Positions 51,522-59,737 of a stretch of DNA of 64,000 nt are shown here, piece after piece. Positions within the stretch are counted from its first letter, which is position 1. Each line of letters begins with the position of its first letter. Under the pieces are notes generated by a model. That model worked only from the letters and a program-made list of their open reading frames with translations. It made no database searches and was not told the origin of the DNA. The DNA is taken from positions 62,001-126,000 of the forward strand of contig NZ_CABUOL010000001.1 in the NCBI RefSeq assembly GCF_902493215.1, read 5' to 3'. A program made the position numbers and the translations under genes. This DNA comes from an uncultured Mediterranea sp. GTDB lineage: Bacteria > Bacteroidota > Bacteroidia > Bacteroidales > Bacteroidaceae.

Positions 51522-52271
51522 ATGGAAAAGTATATGAAGGGAAAAGGTATAAAGGTATACAAACGGGTATTTTATACTATAAGTAAGAGTTTGCTGATTC
51601 TCTTCGCCCTTTTCCAACTCTATGTCCTGGCCCGCCTGTACCTGTTCGCCTCGTGCGTCATCCCCACCTGGTCCATGTCGCCCACGCTGATTCGCGGAGA
51701 TTACCTCATCGCTTCGCTACAGATACCGGGGCGGCGGGAATGGCAGAAGGACGGACAGGGAGGATACACCGTGCGGCGGAAGGAGGGACGGCGGGAAGTG
51801 AGGACGGGCGACGTGGTGGTGTTCAACTTTCCCTACGCCCGGAGCAAGGAACGGATGACGCTGTGCAACGACCTGTTCTACTGCAAGCGGTGCGTGGCCA
51901 CGCCGGGGCAGGAGTACGGCTGGTGGTGGAAAGGGCGGAGGCACAGCCTATACCTGCCTGCCAAGGGGGACGAAATCCCGCTGGACAGCACGGCCTGGAA
52001 GGAGTACCGCCGCTGCATTGAGTACGAGACCCGGCAGACACTGTCTTTGCGGGGCGACACGGTGCTGCTGGGTGATTCCGTGGTCCGTACCTACCGCTTC
52101 CGGCACGACTACTACTTCATGCGGGGCGACAACTTCCTGGACTCCTACGATTCCCGCTTCTGGGGGCCGCTGCCCGACGACTTCATCCTCGGCGTGGGAC
52201 AGTTCATCTGGTTCTCCCGCAATCCGGACAGCGGGGAGGTACGGTGGGAGCGGATGTTCCGGAAACTTTGA
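51522..52271 (+). CDS. Signal peptidase I (S26), module 2
   Basis: This 249-residue paralogue of 47219 has the same catalytic Ser (PTWSMSPTL) and Lys (YCKRCVATPG). From LFALFQLY onward I count seven differences in 223 residues, but the first 26 residues are unrelated to the first 29 of the other copy. Such a sharp boundary suggests recombination between the two. The gene is GC-rich while its neighbours are AT-rich. It converges with the transglutaminase gene ending at 52300, and no terminator is seen in the 28-nt gap. Confidence 0.92.
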   Translation: MEKYMKGKGIKVYKRVFYTISKSLLILFALFQLYVLARLYLFASCVIPTWSMSPTLIRGDYLIASLQIPGRREWQKDGQGGYTVRRKEGRREVRTGDVVVFNFPYARSKERMTLCNDLFYCKRCVATPGQEYGWWWKGRRHSLYLPAKGDEIPLDSTAWKEYRRCIEYETRQTLSLRGDTVLLGDSVVRTYRFRHDYYFMRGDNFLDSYDSRFWGPLPDDFILGVGQFIWFSRNPDSGEVRWERMFRKL

Positions 52272-52299
52272 AAGGACCTCGAATAATCTGTAAACGGTT

Positions 52300-53829
52300 T
52301 TACCACCATACCATTTCACCTTTTTCCACCGTAAAACAACGTCCTATGAAATGTCCTTCCTTGTCGGCTAAGAACAACAAGCAATTCTTTGGGACTCGCC
52401 TGAAGACCAACTCACTCCCAGCCACCTGACTTTTTTCGACAAACATCCAACAATTCTTATCCCAATAATAAAGTGAATAGGTTTCACCATTTTTCGGTTT
52501 CTTGCGGTTTTCACCAGAGTAAAGGCGGTCAAATATGTCCTTAGGCAAACTGCTCCGTTTTCCGACAGCCCAAGAGAGTTCCTGCCTCAACGGCAACAGG
52601 TAGGGAATACGGCAGGATACCATAGCACCTGGAATCGGGACAAGCACCCTCTTTCGACCATCTGCTTCGATAATGAATGGATCATCTATCGGATATGCCC
52701 TGCCATCACGATAAACCACCGGAAGATACAGCATCTTCCGTTTCAAATCCTTAAAAAGGACTTTCCCATCTTCCCTACACTCCTGTACAGCCGTAATTGT
52801 CCAATCTCTTGAATAAACAGCCAAATAAACCAATTCATTTGGACAGACATTTGCATCCAACTTTACTTCAACATCCGCAACCGGAAAATATTCCTCTGTT
52901 ACATCGGCCATACGCCAATCCCTCAAAAATGCAGGTATATCTGCACGTTCCACTCCTTCCAACAATTGCTTCCACTTTTTATTCACAGAGAATGTTTTCC
53001 GATAAACCTTGGCCGGATACCGATAAGGTTCAGCCCTTAGCATTTTGACCGAATCTTTGAAATCAAACAAACGGAACGGATTATATTTATAAATAGTTTC
53101 TTCCCTTCCCATAAAAGCAACCATTTGTTTGCCGGTATAAACCACGTTCCAGGCGTGTCCACCTGTCGTATTACCCCAACAAGGGGAATAATCAATCGTA
53201 GCCGGATAACCTAAAGCACGCAATGGATATAAAACAGATTTTGCCATATGCCAGCAATCTCCTTTTTTCAACGTATCCAAACGATTCCATCCCATATACC
53301 ACGCAGAAGGTACCCCATAGCCAAACACAAAATTCTTACTCAACAATTTATTGACTGTATCACATACACTGGCCAAATCCAAGGAACGGGCAAAATCATA
53401 TTGCTTACGACATTTTTCCCGCCAATCGTCCAAAGGCTCATCCATTATAATAGGGGAAAGAAGATACTCCGCAAAAACATCAAACGAAATATCCCCATTG
53501 CTCAATTGCTCTCTGTTTACCTGAAGAGCGTTTTGTATCTCACGAACGGCAAACTCTTTATCCATCGTAAAAGTCTCCCAATCAGAGGATTCCATTTCTT
53601 GCTTTAAAAACATAAAAGACTTTAAAGCCAAGGAATCACCATCTGCCTGAAAATAACGTTGAATTTGATCACTATTCGACTGAGAACAACTTGATAACAG
53701 AATTACAAGTATTCCCCATATAAACAAATTAAAATCACCGCCTCGTCCCGTCCGGGCAATCCGATGGGGCGTGGCAAGTTCACATGAAACGGCTGTCCCA
53801 ACCAACCATAAAAAGCGATTTCTGTCCAT
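52300..53829 (-). CDS. Transglutaminase-like lipoprotein, module 2 (inverted)
   Basis: This 509-residue protein is a homologue of 48013. The Cys is 192 in KKGDCWHMAK and the His is 225 in GGHAWNVVY. A FDVFAEYLL motif matches FDIFCEYIL, and both share a YxLxYWD C-terminus. It is a lipoprotein with lipobox LSSC (Cys48), but the signal segment starts only at about residue 33. The first 32 residues come from a GC-rich stretch unlike the rest. Translation may instead start inside that segment. It is inverted relative to its module and lies four nt after the sulfatase stop at 53834, so it may be transcribed with the sulfatases. Confidence 0.7.
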   Translation of the reverse strand: MDRNRFLWLVGTAVSCELATPHRIARTGRGGDFNLFIWGILVILLSSCSQSNSDQIQRYFQADGDSLALKSFMFLKQEMESSDWETFTMDKEFAVREIQNALQVNREQLSNGDISFDVFAEYLLSPIIMDEPLDDWREKCRKQYDFARSLDLASVCDTVNKLLSKNFVFGYGVPSAWYMGWNRLDTLKKGDCWHMAKSVLYPLRALGYPATIDYSPCWGNTTGGHAWNVVYTGKQMVAFMGREETIYKYNPFRLFDFKDSVKMLRAEPYRYPAKVYRKTFSVNKKWKQLLEGVERADIPAFLRDWRMADVTEEYFPVADVEVKLDANVCPNELVYLAVYSRDWTITAVQECREDGKVLFKDLKRKMLYLPVVYRDGRAYPIDDPFIIEADGRKRVLVPIPGAMVSCRIPYLLPLRQELSWAVGKRSSLPKDIFDRLYSGENRKKPKNGETYSLYYWDKNCWMFVEKSQVAGSELVFRRVPKNCLLFLADKEGHFIGRCFTVEKGEMVWW

Positions 53830-53833
53830 ATCC

Positions 53834-55324
53834 TTATTCTTGTTTGTTTGCCCAATATGCTTCATAAGCGGCCTTAACATCCACCTCGTCGCCCACTTCC
53901 AGCTGCTTGGAAAGCAGGATGCCGAACAGCTCGTCGGCAATCTTCCGATACTTTGCCTTGCCAGCCAGGTCGTTCATTTCGTGCGGGTCCTTCTTCAGGT
54001 CGTACAGCCGGACCACGTTGTTCTTCAGATAAAGCACCAGCTTGTAACGGTCCGTACGGACCATACGCTGCAGATTGATATAGGCACCGTAGACCGCTTC
54101 TTCGGCACACAACGACTCCGCTTTCCGTTCCTTCCGGGCCAGAGGGAGGAGCGACTTGAAGTCGACGGTATCCAGATGGCTGCTTCCGGCAATATCCATG
54201 GCCGTGGCCATCGCGTCCTGCAAGTAAACCAACTCTTCGCAGCGTCCCTTCTTCACGCCCGGTCCACAAATGATGAGGGGAACACGCATACTGGCGTCAT
54301 ACATATTCTGCTTACCTATCAGGCCGTGGTCGCCCACCGCCAGACCGTGGTCGGCCGAGAAGATGATATAGGTATTGTCGTACTTGCCGGACTCCTTCAG
54401 AGCGTCCAAAATACGGCCAATCTGCTCGTCCATGTGCGAGATGATGGCATAATACTCCTGGCGGTTGACCTTGACCGAATACTCCGTCCGCGGGAAGGGA
54501 GCCAGCTGCTCGTCCCGCAAACCCTCTCCGCAACCGATTTCCCGATAATAAGGATACAACGGCTGAAAATTTTCCGGAATGGAAATCCGGTCAACCGGAT
54601 ACATGTCCACAAAACGTTTGGGTGACTGGCGCGGGTCGTGCGGTGCATTGAAGGCGATATACATGAAGAACGGATCGTCCTGTTCCTCTGCTGTCCGGAT
54701 GTAGTCGACGGCATCGTCGCCCACCACCTCGCTCCAATGGCGGCCACCTTCCCAGTAGCCGCCATATTCCTCCTTGTAGGGTTGCCAGGCATCCGCCTCA
54801 CCCTCCACAAACTTGCGTCCCTGCGGATTCTTTGTGGAGGCGGCATAGCCGGCCTGTGTCTGTCTGGGCATACCGCCACGGACATGACGGGCCACATCGA
54901 ACACCTTGTGGGCATCGACGGCCACATGCCACTTGCCGGTCATGTAGGTATCATAGCCCGCCTGCTTCATGTACTGTGGCCAGAACAGGGGACGGAAGGC
55001 ATCTACATCGGTCACCTTCGCCTTGTCGGAAACCACTTCTTTCGCCTTCCACAGGTACCGCCCCGTCACCAGCATGGATCGGCTGGCCACCGATATGGCG
55101 CCGTTCCAGCCACCCTGGTTGAAGGCGTGGGTGAAGTACATGCCGTTTCCGCGCAGTTCGTCCAGATTCGGGGTATGCAGTTCGTCGGGACCGATGTCCC
55201 CCATGCAATTATAAGTCATGTCGTCGGCAAAGATGAACAGGACGTTGGGTTTCTGCTGCGCATAAAGGTCCACAGAAGCCAAGGGCAGCAAGCCTAAAAG
55301 GCTGATAAAGGTACCTTTCTCCAT
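53834..55324 (-). CDS. Serine-type sulfatase, secreted
   Basis: This 496-residue protein has a signal peptide (to about 22) and a sulfatase (arylsulfatase-type alkaline phosphatase) fold. The formylglycine site is Ser78 in ISVASRSMLVTGR, which fits the S-x-(P/A)-S-R class matured by an anaerobic radical SAM enzyme, not by the Cys pathway. Metal and substrate residues include DD34-35 near the start and HGLAVGDHGLIGK. It is likely exported to remove sulfate from glycans. It lies ten nt after the neighbouring sulfatase gene on the same strand. Confidence 0.9.
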   Translation of the reverse strand: MEKGTFISLLGLLPLASVDLYAQQKPNVLFIFADDMTYNCMGDIGPDELHTPNLDELRGNGMYFTHAFNQGGWNGAISVASRSMLVTGRYLWKAKEVVSDKAKVTDVDAFRPLFWPQYMKQAGYDTYMTGKWHVAVDAHKVFDVARHVRGGMPRQTQAGYAASTKNPQGRKFVEGEADAWQPYKEEYGGYWEGGRHWSEVVGDDAVDYIRTAEEQDDPFFMYIAFNAPHDPRQSPKRFVDMYPVDRISIPENFQPLYPYYREIGCGEGLRDEQLAPFPRTEYSVKVNRQEYYAIISHMDEQIGRILDALKESGKYDNTYIIFSADHGLAVGDHGLIGKQNMYDASMRVPLIICGPGVKKGRCEELVYLQDAMATAMDIAGSSHLDTVDFKSLLPLARKERKAESLCAEEAVYGAYINLQRMVRTDRYKLVLYLKNNVVRLYDLKKDPHEMNDLAGKAKYRKIADELFGILLSKQLEVGDEVDVKAAYEAYWANKQE

Positions 55325-55334
55325 ATACCGCTAT

Positions 55335-56837
55335 TTAAAAGTCTGTTTTCTTTCCTGTTTCACGCTTCAGTTGCTCCAGACGCCTCATCATCTTGCGCAA
55401 CTGGGCGGGGTGTTTGTCCGCCACATTCTTCGTCTGCCCCGGATCCTCCTTCACGTTATAAAGTTCATACACCCGGTTCGGGCCATAAGGAGGTATCAGA
55501 GTCCAGTCCCCCTGGCGGAAAGCATAATTATAATAGCCTTCCATCACCAGCTCCTCGCGTCCCTTTCCACTGAGACCAAGAAAAGCCGGAAGCGTGTTCT
55601 GGCTGTCCGTATGCTCAGAATAGGACTCGCCCACCAAAGCCGACAACGAGGCCAGCAGGTCCATCTGGCAGACCAGGGCATCCGAAGTACCCGGCTTCAC
55701 CACCGATGGCCAGCGGAGCAGGAAGGGCACACACGTACCCCCTTCGTACATCGTCGTCTTCCAGCCACGGTAAGGACCCGCAGGCTTATGGTTCCCTACC
55801 CGTTCCTCGACCTCATCCTTGTAACCGTCGTCCAGTACAGGACCGTTGTCACTGGTCAGAATCACCAGCGTGTTTTCCGTAAGGCCCAAACGGTCCATCT
55901 CCTTCAGGAACTCGGACACGCACCAGTCAGCCTCCAGAATCACATCCCCACGAGGGCCCATACCCGACTTGCCCACGAAACGCTCGTTCGGAACACGGGG
56001 CACATGGGGCTGGTGCAGGCCGTAATACAGAAAGAATGGTTTGTCCTTGTTGTCACGCAGGAAGGCTTTCGCCTTTTCCAGGAAAAGCTCCGCCATTTCC
56101 TCGTCCTTCCACTGGGCCTTCCGTCCTCCCGTCTGGAAGCCGATGCGGGGCACCCCGTTCACAATGGAACCCGCATGACCTACGCTGGGATGCATTCGAA
56201 GCAGTTCGGGATTGTCCTTCCCCGTCGGCTCGCCTTCGAAGTTCTTCCGATAGCTCACGTAAAGCGGATCGTCCTCCTCCAGACCGACACCCTTGCCGTT
56301 CTCAATAAAGATACAGGGTACACGGTCGTTCGTGGCAGCCTGGATGAAAGAATAGTCGTAACCCACCTCACGGGCACCGGGATAGATTTTCTCGTTCCAG
56401 TCCACCGAACCGTCGCCTAGGCCCAGATGCCACTTGCCGACGCTGCCCGTCACGTAGCCGGCACGCTTCATCACCTTCGGAAGCGTCAGCTGGTCCGTGC
56501 CGATAATCAGAGCCGCATTACCCGGCAGAATCTTCGCATCCGGATTGCTCCAGGGATACATGCCCGTCAGCAGGGAATAGCGGCTGGGCGTAGACGTGGC
56601 AGCCGTGCAATGGCCTTGGGTGAAGCGCAGCCCCTCCGAAGCCAGACGGTCCATGCCGGGCGTCTTCAAAGCCGTAGCACCGTAGCAGCTCAAGTCACCG
56701 TAACCGAGATCGTCGGCCACGATGACGACTATATTGGGATGTTGGGGTACAGAAACCTGGGCCAACAAAGGGAGAGAAGCAGACAAGACTCCTCCCATAC
56801 AAGCAAACAAACGCTGTTTTTCCATGATATTATTCAT
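55335..56837 (-). CDS. Serine-type sulfatase, secreted
   Basis: This 500-residue sulfatase has its formylglycine site at Ser82 in ATSTPSRYSLLTG (S-T-P-S-R). Other conserved residues are DDLGYGD at the start, GKWHLG near 138 and SDNGP near 330. The signal peptide ends near LLAQ. Start 56837 was chosen because it lies four nt beyond the GH43 stop; the ATG at 56825 is also possible. It is part of the GH43-sulfatase-sulfatase-transglutaminase minus-strand run. Confidence 0.9.
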   Translation of the reverse strand: MNNIMEKQRLFACMGGVLSASLPLLAQVSVPQHPNIVVIVADDLGYGDLSCYGATALKTPGMDRLASEGLRFTQGHCTAATSTPSRYSLLTGMYPWSNPDAKILPGNAALIIGTDQLTLPKVMKRAGYVTGSVGKWHLGLGDGSVDWNEKIYPGAREVGYDYSFIQAATNDRVPCIFIENGKGVGLEEDDPLYVSYRKNFEGEPTGKDNPELLRMHPSVGHAGSIVNGVPRIGFQTGGRKAQWKDEEMAELFLEKAKAFLRDNKDKPFFLYYGLHQPHVPRVPNERFVGKSGMGPRGDVILEADWCVSEFLKEMDRLGLTENTLVILTSDNGPVLDDGYKDEVEERVGNHKPAGPYRGWKTTMYEGGTCVPFLLRWPSVVKPGTSDALVCQMDLLASLSALVGESYSEHTDSQNTLPAFLGLSGKGREELVMEGYYNYAFRQGDWTLIPPYGPNRVYELYNVKEDPGQTKNVADKHPAQLRKMMRRLEQLKRETGKKTDF

Positions 56838-56841
56838 TTTC

Positions 56842-58074
56842 TTATTTATCCGTTTTACTTTCCTGTCTTTCAGCCCGAATGCGAATCTGAACATTGAACG
56901 AATCGCCGGTTTTCCGAGGATTCAGGTCGTGCACCGAGCAGGCAGCATACAGCACTTCGGGATTCCCCTCTTCGTCCAGCAACAGCTGAGGTCTCTCCAG
57001 ACGATCCACAGACAGCACTTCTCCGCCCTGCAGACGCAATTGTTTCTTCATGAACAACGAATGTTCCGGTAATGTCCAGTGGATACCATCTTCCGAAGCC
57101 ATTACAGCCAGGCCGGGCTCTCCTTGCGTAAACTGTCCGCCAAAATCCTTGAATACCGCATAAAAACATTTGTCGCCCTGATGATACCACACGTAAGGAT
57201 CTTCTGCCGACAACTTTTCCCCGGCCTTTTCCAGCTGGAATACCGGTTCATCCAAAGCCGTAAACGGGCCGTCGGGAGCATCGCCAATCGCTACTCCATG
57301 TACGCCTCTCCATCCCGGATCATAGATATTACCCTTGAAATAAAGCAGATATTTCCCGTCGGACGGCCGATAGACAACCGAGGGATTTACGACAATCAGG
57401 TTATCAGGTTTGGGAACTGTCCCTGCGGGGGATGGTTCGAGAACGCCGTCCGGTTTCACCCGGGTACGGGGACTGAGCAAAGGCGTGTCCGAATGAATAA
57501 ATTCGCCTTTCAGCAAATCAGGGAAAGAACGGAACGAAATCACGCCAATTTTCTGGTTCTGCTGGATACGAGCCCTTCGGGAAAGTCCGCAATCGTCAGT
57601 TCCGCCGACAACCGACGCAGCATAATACAAATAATACCGGTCGCCGAATTTGCGTAAATGCGGATTGCATACCGTCTGTGCATCCCAGCACGAACGGTCG
57701 TCAGCAAAGCCGTCTGCATTCATAAAGAAGCCCAAATGCCGAAAACCGCCATCGGGTGAATCGGATACGGCCAGCCCCATCTTCGAACCGAATACCCATG
57801 CATCCGTAAAACGGTACGTACCGGCTTCGGAAGCCGAGTAGACCATATAATATTTTCCGTCGTCTCCCCGAAGCACTGAAGCTCCCCAAGTGAAATGACC
57901 GGGCATCTGAAAGGATGAAAAACCTTCCACCCTACATACACTGTCCGTCTGACAGACCTTGACATCTACCGGTTGCGCCTCATACCTGTATGCATGAGGC
58001 CCTTTGTCCGGCTGCCGGCACGCACAAGCCAGCATCCCCGCAAACAGGAAATTCCAAATAACACGATGTTTCAT
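56842..58074 (-). CDS. GH43-superfamily five-bladed propeller lipoprotein
   Basis: This 410-residue protein has a lipobox-type signal (LACAC) and repeated propeller motifs: HFTWGASVLRGDDGKYYMVYSA, DAQTVCNPHLRKFGDRYYLYYAAS and SAEDPYVWYHQGDKCFYAVFKD. These fit the GH43/GH117-like glycosidase fold. Acidic residues at typical catalytic places are present but which are catalytic is not settled. The start was set to 58074, the Met directly before the signal peptide. It may cut or bind sulfated glycans with its neighbours. A -7 box lies at 58121-58114 on the minus strand. Confidence 0.75.
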   Translation of the reverse strand: MKHRVIWNFLFAGMLACACRQPDKGPHAYRYEAQPVDVKVCQTDSVCRVEGFSSFQMPGHFTWGASVLRGDDGKYYMVYSASEAGTYRFTDAWVFGSKMGLAVSDSPDGGFRHLGFFMNADGFADDRSCWDAQTVCNPHLRKFGDRYYLYYAASVVGGTDDCGLSRRARIQQNQKIGVISFRSFPDLLKGEFIHSDTPLLSPRTRVKPDGVLEPSPAGTVPKPDNLIVVNPSVVYRPSDGKYLLYFKGNIYDPGWRGVHGVAIGDAPDGPFTALDEPVFQLEKAGEKLSAEDPYVWYHQGDKCFYAVFKDFGGQFTQGEPGLAVMASEDGIHWTLPEHSLFMKKQLRLQGGEVLSVDRLERPQLLLDEEGNPEVLYAACSVHDLNPRKTGDSFNVQIRIRAERQESKTDK

Positions 58075-58113
58075 ACCAATCCTATAATTACGTACCAATC
58101 GAAGCAATTCTTG

Positions 58114-58121
58114 CAAAAATA
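58114..58121 (-). promoter_or_regulatory. -7 box of the GH43-sulfatase unit
   Basis: On the minus strand TATTTTTG fits the -7 consensus 39 nt before the GH43 start. The upstream TTTG is not at the right spacing. Confidence 0.5.
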
Positions 58122-58231
58122 AAAGAAACAAACGAAAAAGAGAATGACAAAAACCGACATCGGCTTTGCAAAATCCGATAAATACGATCCTATCACAATC
58201 GAATCCGCCCAACTAACTTCTATTCATAAAA

Positions 58232-58272
58232 AATAAGGACGATTAAATCATCAGATTGTAACCGCCCTTATT
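58232..58272 (-). terminator. Terminator ending the fucosidase unit
   Basis: A ten-bp stem with one mismatch (AATAAGGACG at 58232-58241 with 58263-58272) is followed on the minus strand by TTTTTT. It separates the GH29 unit from the GH43-sulfatase unit. Confidence 0.8.
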
Positions 58273-58293
58273 TGATAAAACCTACAGCCGGTT

Positions 58294-59682
58294 TCAAGGC
58301 TCCTCCAACTTCACCTTCAAGGTATAAATATTCAAATCGTTCTTAGCCTTGTCCGGAATACGGACTGACAGTCCCTCGTCCGTCTGTTTCCATTCCACCT
58401 TCTTCCGGCATCCCAGCAACTTGACCGACTCAATCTTTACGGCACTACCGGCCAGACTCTGTACCCGGATTTCAGGCGTACGCCAGTCTCGGGCAAAGAC
58501 ATACAGATAACCGTTGTTGACGGTGAAGCGGATGTCTTGCGCCACAGCTCCCGTCGCATCATAGACGGCATCCTCAAAACCCTTCTCGCGCACCACTTCG
58601 GCCCCCTCCGCCTGTTGGGCCTCTTCACCGTAGACCTTCCAGGGTTCAGAACCGTAAATGGCTTCCCCGTTCGTTTTCAGCCACCGGCCGATACACTCCA
58701 TCCGTTCCAGATTACGTTCCTGAATGACGCCTTCCGGAGTAGGCCCCACATTCAACAGCAGGTTACCTCCCTTGCTGGCCGTATCAATCAGAAGCCCTAT
58801 CAGCTTCTCGGACGACTTGAAGTCATTGTCACTCTTCATATATCCCCAATTGCGGGACATCGTAATACAAGCCTCCCATGGATTACGGTTGATGGCGCCG
58901 GCCTTTTTCTGTTCCACCGTCCTGTAGTCTCCCTGACCGTTACCGATACGGTCATTGATGATGATGTTCGGATTATGGTCCAGTATCATCTTGCGGATGG
59001 CAATACTCTGCGCTTTCGGTGTCATATCCGGCGTATCAAACCAGATCAGGTCGGGATTGTATTGCTCCAGCAATTCTTTAATTTGTGGTTTCGCCTTCCG
59101 TTCCATGTAGCGGTTTATGTCTTTGGCATCCTCATCCGGAAAATCCCAAGTATTGCTTCTTCCACCCTTGGTAGGCCAATTGGTAGGGACATCCGGATCG
59201 TGCCAGTCGCGCCCCAACGAATAATAGATACCCAACTTGACACCATGCTTCCGGCAGGCAGCAGCCAGTTCGGCCAGCGGGTCGCGCTTGAACGGCGTAA
59301 AGTCATAGATGTTGTACGGACTGCATTTGGAATGGTACATCGCAAAACCTTCGTGGTGCTTGGAGGTATAGACAATATACTTCATGCCGGCCCGCTTGGC
59401 AGCCAGGACCCAGGCTTCGGCATCAAAATCCACCGGATTGAAACTGGCGGCCACCGGCTCGAACTCCCGTATCGGAATCTTGGCCTGAAGCATCACAAAT
59501 TCATTGTACTTCTGTTCACCTTTCCATTCACCTGCTATCTTGGAAAACACACTCCAATGAATGAACATACCCAGCTTGGCATCCTTGAACCATTCCATCT
59601 TATCCGCAGGACGCTGAGCCTGTATTGCGGGAACTACCAATCCCAACAGACACAATATAAACAACACGATTCTACTTTTCAT
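58294..59682 (-). CDS. GH29 alpha-L-fucosidase
   Basis: This 462-residue protein has a signal peptide (to about 22) and a GH29 catalytic barrel. It has GMFIHWSVFS at the start of the barrel, YIVYTSKHHEGFAMY near 102-116, and the nucleophile Asp216 in DLIWFDTPD. The C-terminal part (about 360-462) is a beta-sandwich. GH29 enzymes remove alpha-linked fucose from glycans. It lies 55 nt after the next GH29 gene, and a terminator follows. Confidence 0.92.
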   Translation of the reverse strand: MKSRIVLFILCLLGLVVPAIQAQRPADKMEWFKDAKLGMFIHWSVFSKIAGEWKGEQKYNEFVMLQAKIPIREFEPVAASFNPVDFDAEAWVLAAKRAGMKYIVYTSKHHEGFAMYHSKCSPYNIYDFTPFKRDPLAELAAACRKHGVKLGIYYSLGRDWHDPDVPTNWPTKGGRSNTWDFPDEDAKDINRYMERKAKPQIKELLEQYNPDLIWFDTPDMTPKAQSIAIRKMILDHNPNIIINDRIGNGQGDYRTVEQKKAGAINRNPWEACITMSRNWGYMKSDNDFKSSEKLIGLLIDTASKGGNLLLNVGPTPEGVIQERNLERMECIGRWLKTNGEAIYGSEPWKVYGEEAQQAEGAEVVREKGFEDAVYDATGAVAQDIRFTVNNGYLYVFARDWRTPEIRVQSLAGSAVKIESVKLLGCRKKVEWKQTDEGLSVRIPDKAKNDLNIYTLKVKLEEP

Positions 59683-59737
59683 ACTAACTTTTAATCCAGA
59701 TACGTTCATAAAAAAGAAATACTTTACCATCCAATAC

